From a virus, in IMG/VR virus record IMGVR_UViG_3300025617_001077, positions 1 through 25,934 of that record: 25,934 nucleotides of DNA. One strand, given 5' to 3'. The notes beneath the pieces are model-generated. The model saw only the letters and a list, made by a program, of their open reading frames with translations, did not search any database and had not been told where the DNA came from. Positions 23,005 to 25,934 of the stretch are shown here, in pieces. How positions within the stretch are numbered: the first letter of the stretch is position 1; the number at the start of each line of letters is the position of its first letter. The translations under genes and the position numbers were made by a program.

Positions 23005-23864
23005 AACAGTATTTAGAAGCATTAGAAAATATTTTAAACAACGGTGAAGATGTAAGTGATCGTACAGGTGTTGGTACACGTACAGTGTTTGGTCATCAGA
23101 TGCGTTTTAATTTGCAAAAAGGATTTCCTGCTGTTACTACAAAAAAACTTGCATGGAAATCAGTAGTAAGTGAATTGCTATGGTTTTTAGAAGGCAGCTC
23201 AAACGAACGTAGGCTTGCTGAAATACTATACGAAAAGCCTAGAGAAGAACTAGAAGATAAAACAACTATTTGGACTGCTAACGCAAATGCACAAGGCAAA
23301 GCCTTGGGTTACACTGATGGTGAACTAGGTCCTGTATATGGAGTACAATGGCGTAACTTTGATTACTACAACGGTTCTACATCAGGCGTAGATCAAATCG
23401 CTAATATTATACAACAAATTAATCGTGATCCGGATAGCAGACGTATTATTCTAAGTGCCTGGAACCCTATGCTAATTGACGAGATGGCACTGCCACCTTG
23501 TCATACACTAGCTCAGTTTAGGGTAACAAATGGCAAACTAAGTTGTCAACTATATCAGCGTAGTGCTGATATGTTTTTAGGTGTGCCGTTCAACATTGCA
23601 AGTTACAGTTTGCTTACACACATGTTGGCACAAATCTGCGAACTAAAGGTTGGTGAGTTTGTATGGACCGGCGGTGACTGTCACATCTATCAAAATCATT
23701 TTGAACAAGTAAACCAACAGCTAGAACGAAAAGAACGAGAGTTGCCAACACTGGAAATGCCTGCGTTTGAAAATTTAGCAGAGTTATTAAAAACTAAAAC
23801 AAGTGATTATAAGTTAATTAACTATGATCCAATGGATAGTATCAAAGCACCAATGGCAGTATAA
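23001..23864 (+). CDS. thyA: Thymidylate synthase (ThyA)
   Basis: This 287-residue enzyme converts dUMP and methylene-tetrahydrofolate to dTMP and dihydrofolate. It has the phosphate-binding Arg21 (DRTGVGT), the SRR pair at 146-148 (DPDSRRIILSAWNP), catalytic Cys167 in LPPCHTLAQF, QRSADMFLGVPFNIASY (186-202) and GGDCHIYQNH (224-233). ATG at 23001 overlaps the DHFR stop; the in-frame TTG at 22989 is an unnecessary extension. Length is that of a complete ThyA. With DHFR upstream and SHMT downstream it forms a thymidylate cassette. ThyA oxidises folate, so DHFR next to it is functionally required. Confidence 0.97.
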   Translation: MKQYLEALENILNNGEDVSDRTGVGTRTVFGHQMRFNLQKGFPAVTTKKLAWKSVVSELLWFLEGSSNERRLAEILYEKPREELEDKTTIWTANANAQGKALGYTDGELGPVYGVQWRNFDYYNGSTSGVDQIANIIQQINRDPDSRRIILSAWNPMLIDEMALPPCHTLAQFRVTNGKLSCQLYQRSADMFLGVPFNIASYSLLTHMLAQICELKVGEFVWTGGDCHIYQNHFEQVNQQLERKERELPTLEMPAFENLAELLKTKTSDYKLINYDPMDSIKAPMAV

Positions 23865-23873
23865 GGAAAAACA

Positions 23874-25013
23874 ATGGACAAAAGAATTAGCGATATTTTA
23901 TTAAGAGAAGCCCATAGACAACAAAGCACCGTGGAACTTATTGCAAGTGAAAACTTTGCAAGTGATGCTGTTATGGATCTAGCTGGCAGCATCTTTACAA
24001 ACAAATATGCAGAAGGTTATCCAGGCAAGCGTTACTACAACGGTTGCGAACACATGGACGAGATTGAGCAACTTGCTATTGACGAGCTAAAGGCAATCTA
24101 CGGCTGTGAGTTTGCTAACGTGCAACCACACTGCGGAGCCAATGCCAACACTGCTATCTATCTAGCGTTCCTACAACCAGGTGACAAAATCCTTGGTATG
24201 GATCTAGCAAGTGGCGGTCATTTATCGCATGGTGCACCTGTAAACATCTCAGGTAAGATCTATGAAGCACATCACTACGGTGTTGACGAAGCAGGTTGGC
24301 TTGACTATGATGCTATTGAAGAACAGGCCATTGCTGTACAACCGGATATGATTGTAGCAGGTGCAAGTGCATATCCACGTAAGATTGACTTTGAACGTTT
24401 CCGTAAGATTGCAGACGAAGTAGGTGCTTACCTGTTGGTTGATATGGCACACTACAGCGGTCTTATAGCAGGACATGCGTATCCTAGCCCTGTACAGTAT
24501 GCAGACTTTGTTACCAGCACTACACACAAGACACTACGTGGTCCTAGAGGCGGTATTATCCTGTGGAATAATCCAGACTACACTCGCAAGATCAATAGTG
24601 CTATCTTTCCTGGCACACAAGGTGGACCATTGATGAACATCGTTGCTGCCAAAGCACAAGCGTTTGTAGAAGCAAATGATCCAGAATTCCGTCACTATGC
24701 GTGTCGTGTAATTGAGAACGCACAGGAAATGTGTGCAGTGTTTAACCAAAACGGCATTAAGGTATTGACAGGCGGAACAGATTCGCATATAATACTAATT
24801 GACTTGAGCGAATCAAAGTACAGTGGACGTGAAGCCGCAGATTTGTTAGAAGCAAATGGCATCACAGTAAACAAGAACGGTGTACCTAATGATCCACGCT
24901 CGTTTGTAGAAACAAGTGGCATTCGTATTGGTACAGCCGCGGAGACAACAAGAGGACACGATCGTGTTTGGTTCAACGAACTTGCACATCGTATTGTAGA
25001 GATATTAAAATAA
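23874..25013 (+). CDS. glyA: Serine hydroxymethyltransferase
   Basis: This 379-residue PLP enzyme interconverts serine plus tetrahydrofolate with glycine plus methylene-tetrahydrofolate. Landmarks: ELIASENFAS, NKYAEGYPGKRYYNGCEH, VDMAHYSGLIAG with Asp190, STTHKTLRGPRGG with the PLP lysine K219, FPGTQGGPLMN and SGIRIGTAAETTRG. It is shorter than typical bacterial GlyA (about 415): both the N-terminal lead and the C-terminal part are trimmed, but no active-site block is missing. AAGGA lies 6 bases before the ATG. GC content is visibly higher than in the neighbours (lines sampled at 42-52 %, neighbours near 37 %), suggesting later acquisition. Placed after thyA it recharges the folate used there. 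Confidence 0.96.
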   Translation: MDKRISDILLREAHRQQSTVELIASENFASDAVMDLAGSIFTNKYAEGYPGKRYYNGCEHMDEIEQLAIDELKAIYGCEFANVQPHCGANANTAIYLAFLQPGDKILGMDLASGGHLSHGAPVNISGKIYEAHHYGVDEAGWLDYDAIEEQAIAVQPDMIVAGASAYPRKIDFERFRKIADEVGAYLLVDMAHYSGLIAGHAYPSPVQYADFVTSTTHKTLRGPRGGIILWNNPDYTRKINSAIFPGTQGGPLMNIVAAKAQAFVEANDPEFRHYACRVIENAQEMCAVFNQNGIKVLTGGTDSHIILIDLSESKYSGREAADLLEANGITVNKNGVPNDPRSFVETSGIRIGTAAETTRGHDRVWFNELAHRIVEILK

Positions 25014-25017
25014 AATT

Positions 25018-25113
25018 GTGGTAGATGATATTGTTTTAATTATAGCAGGCTTATTGGCAGTTGGCGCCGTAATAGGTGCATTAGTAGAAATTTACGGAGA
25101 CGATGATGATTGA
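25018..25113 (+). CDS. Tiny membrane peptide (31 aa)
   Basis: A short frame starting at GTG 25018 encodes one clear membrane segment, IVLIIAGLLAVGAVIGALV, followed by an acidic end EIYGDDDD. It starts 4 bases after the glyA stop and overlaps the next small frame. There is no Shine-Dalgarno, so expression would rest on coupling to glyA. Supported by the clean hydrophobic helix and tight tiling only. Confidence 0.4.
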   Translation: MVDDIVLIIAGLLAVGAVIGALVEIYGDDDD

Positions 25114-25168
25114 AATTCTTGTATTGGTTTGGTTAAGCGGCATTGTATTGGCGATCGCAACAGAATGA
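25106..25168 (+). CDS. Tiny hydrophobic peptide (20 aa)
   Basis: A 20-codon frame from ATG 25106 (an ATG at 25103 is in frame) with GGAG 6 bases upstream. It encodes MIEILVLVWLSGIVLAIATE, a single hydrophobic helix. Its stop overlaps the next start (ATGA). Too short for family assignment; support comes from the ribosome site and the overlaps at both ends. Confidence 0.4.
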   Translation: MIEILVLVWLSGIVLAIATE

Positions 25169-25389
25169 TGGGACATGGCTACTACGGTAGCAAACTTTCA
25201 GATCAACATAGATATGTAAGAAAATTTGCATGGTGGCCTATAGTAACCAATAGCAAAAAACGTGTATGGTTGACGTACTATTACATCAGATATACCTACT
25301 ACGACAACAATGGTAAGCCGCCAATACACGGACTTACTTGGCAGTATATCTACACTAAAAATGAATTCTTAATAGAGATGTTAAAATGA
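25165..25389 (+). CDS. Small aromatic basic protein, tandem paralogue A
   Basis: This 74-residue protein is rich in Tyr, Trp, Lys and Arg. Key segments are RKFAWWPIVTNSKKRVWLTYY (20 or so residues from about 19) and the ending TKNEFLIEMLK. The next gene has the same landmarks in the same order, so the two are tandem paralogues. The start is ATG 25165, overlapping the previous stop (ATGA); an earlier in-frame TTG is not needed. The fold may be a compact beta sheet. No known family is recognised. Confidence 0.65.
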   Translation: MMGHGYYGSKLSDQHRYVRKFAWWPIVTNSKKRVWLTYYYIRYTYYDNNGKPPIHGLTWQYIYTKNEFLIEMLK

Positions 25390-25571
25390 GAGAAAGCAGA
25401 CCAAAAGAAAAGTTTGCTTGGCGACCTGTACGTACAGTTAGTGGCAAATGGTTATGGTTAAAGAAGTGTGTTAGAGTAGACAAGTATCTTTGGGGACTAG
25501 CAGGCGAACTACCTCTAGTAGATAAAGAGTACTACACTTTTAACGAATATTTAATAGAGCAATTAAAATGA
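25386..25571 (+). CDS. Small aromatic basic protein, tandem paralogue B
   Basis: This 61-residue protein mirrors the preceding gene: KFAWRPVRTVSGKWLWLKK (about 9-27) and the ending TFNEYLIEQLK. The middle differs and is shorter. Start and stop both overlap neighbours by ATGA, so it is translated with paralogue A and the dCMP deaminase gene. Function is unknown; position among nucleotide-metabolism genes is the only hint. Confidence 0.65.
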   Translation: MRESRPKEKFAWRPVRTVSGKWLWLKKCVRVDKYLWGLAGELPLVDKEYYTFNEYLIEQLK

Positions 25572-25934
25572 AACAAAAATTTATCGAAGCATACATGGAC
25601 GTTGCAGAACGTTTTGCACAACTAAGCTCTGCAACTCGTTTGCAAGTAGGTGCAATTGTTGTTAAAGATGATCGTATTATCTCTATTGGCTACAATGGTA
25701 TGCCCAGTGGCTGGGATAATGATTGTGAAGAAGTAGTAGAGTCTATGACCGATAATCCTTGGCACGACTATAAGATGCTAAAGGAAAATGGCTGGGATTA
25801 TGTAAATGGTGCTTATGTAAAACTAAAAACTAAGGCAGAAGTTTTACATGCCGAGTCTAACGCAATCGCTAAACTAGCAAAGTCTCCTGAAAGCGGAGAA
25901 GGCGCAACTATCTTTGTTACACATTCACCTTGTA
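25568..25934 (+). CDS. cd: dCMP deaminase, N-terminal part (runs off the window)
   Basis: The first 122 residues of a zinc-dependent deoxycytidylate deaminase are present. They include KFIEAYMDVAERFAQLSSAT, VGAIVVKDDRIISIGYNGMP, the zinc-ligand and catalytic motif H94-A95-E96 in EVLHAESNAI, and the start of the PCxxC motif at P121-C122, where the window ends. The layout, with an insert between the GYNGMP motif and HAE, matches phage T4 dCMP deaminase (193 residues). It converts dCMP to dUMP, the ThyA substrate, and so completes the pathway with the genes upstream. The ATG overlaps the previous stop. Confidence 0.93.
   Translation, partial: MKQKFIEAYMDVAERFAQLSSATRLQVGAIVVKDDRIISIGYNGMPSGWDNDCEEVVESMTDNPWHDYKMLKENGWDYVNGAYVKLKTKAEVLHAESNAIAKLAKSPESGEGATIFVTHSPC

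Noticed and set aside
1-25934. CRISPR arrays, tRNA genes, insertion sequences, integrase or attachment sites
   Set aside because: I saw no regularly spaced direct repeats, cloverleaf-like segments, transposase or integrase motifs, or terminal inverted repeats.

Overview
The window looks like a stretch of a tailed-phage genome of the T4-like marine myovirus type, about 37-38 % GC by eye. Evidence for this is a gp44-type clamp loader, a gp31-like co-chaperonin, a DexA-like exonuclease, very long tail-fibre-type structural proteins, TATAAATA-like late promoters and tightly overlapped genes, nearly all on the + strand. No photosynthesis gene is visible, and the ferredoxin resembles the seven-iron FdxA type common in proteobacteria. 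I therefore lean to a pelagiphage or other alphaproteobacterial phage rather than a classic cyanophage, but this is inference.

Layout. (1) 1-463: the end of a small membrane protein, a convergent minus-strand Zn-ribbon gene and a short divergent intergenic region with a late promoter. (2) 464-16324: an A-type Fe-S carrier, then a late structural cassette: a 2394-residue fibre/adhesin protein, a 173-residue protein, a 618-residue fibre, a subtilisin-like protease, a 233-residue protein, a 1000-residue protein with Ig/cadherin-like repeats and a 198-residue protein. Three of these share one N-terminal module and a fourth may be a divergent relative. (3) 16328-18152: small proteins, a stand-alone piece of a bacterial Pol III alpha subunit without its catalytic aspartates, and a GroES-like co-chaperonin. 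(4) 18145-19142: a MazG-type pyrophosphohydrolase and a HAD-type nucleotidase. (5) From a consensus sigma-70 promoter at 19139-19167: a small membrane protein, DexA, gp44, a P-loop kinase-like protein, a small unknown protein, FdxA-type ferredoxin, parvulin isomerase and an Fe(II) oxygenase-like protein. (6) 22519-25934: dihydrofolate reductase, thymidylate synthase, serine hydroxymethyltransferase, four tiny genes and the start of dCMP deaminase.

How it fits together. The right half is a nucleotide and replication module. dCMP deaminase makes dUMP, ThyA methylates it, DHFR regenerates tetrahydrofolate and SHMT reloads it with a one-carbon unit from serine, so the whole folate-dependent thymidylate cycle is encoded. 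MazG and the nucleotidase would adjust nucleotide pools, while gp44 and DexA serve replication and DNA or RNA turnover. The left half makes the host-contact apparatus late in infection, with a co-chaperonin to help fold virion proteins. The most unusual points are the protease inside the fibre cassette, the Pol III fragment, the complete thymidylate cycle with a compositionally distinct glyA, the ferredoxin/oxygenase pair, and a strong choice of GCG/GCC for the first codon of Ala-Ala pairs that removes GCWGC from the sequence.
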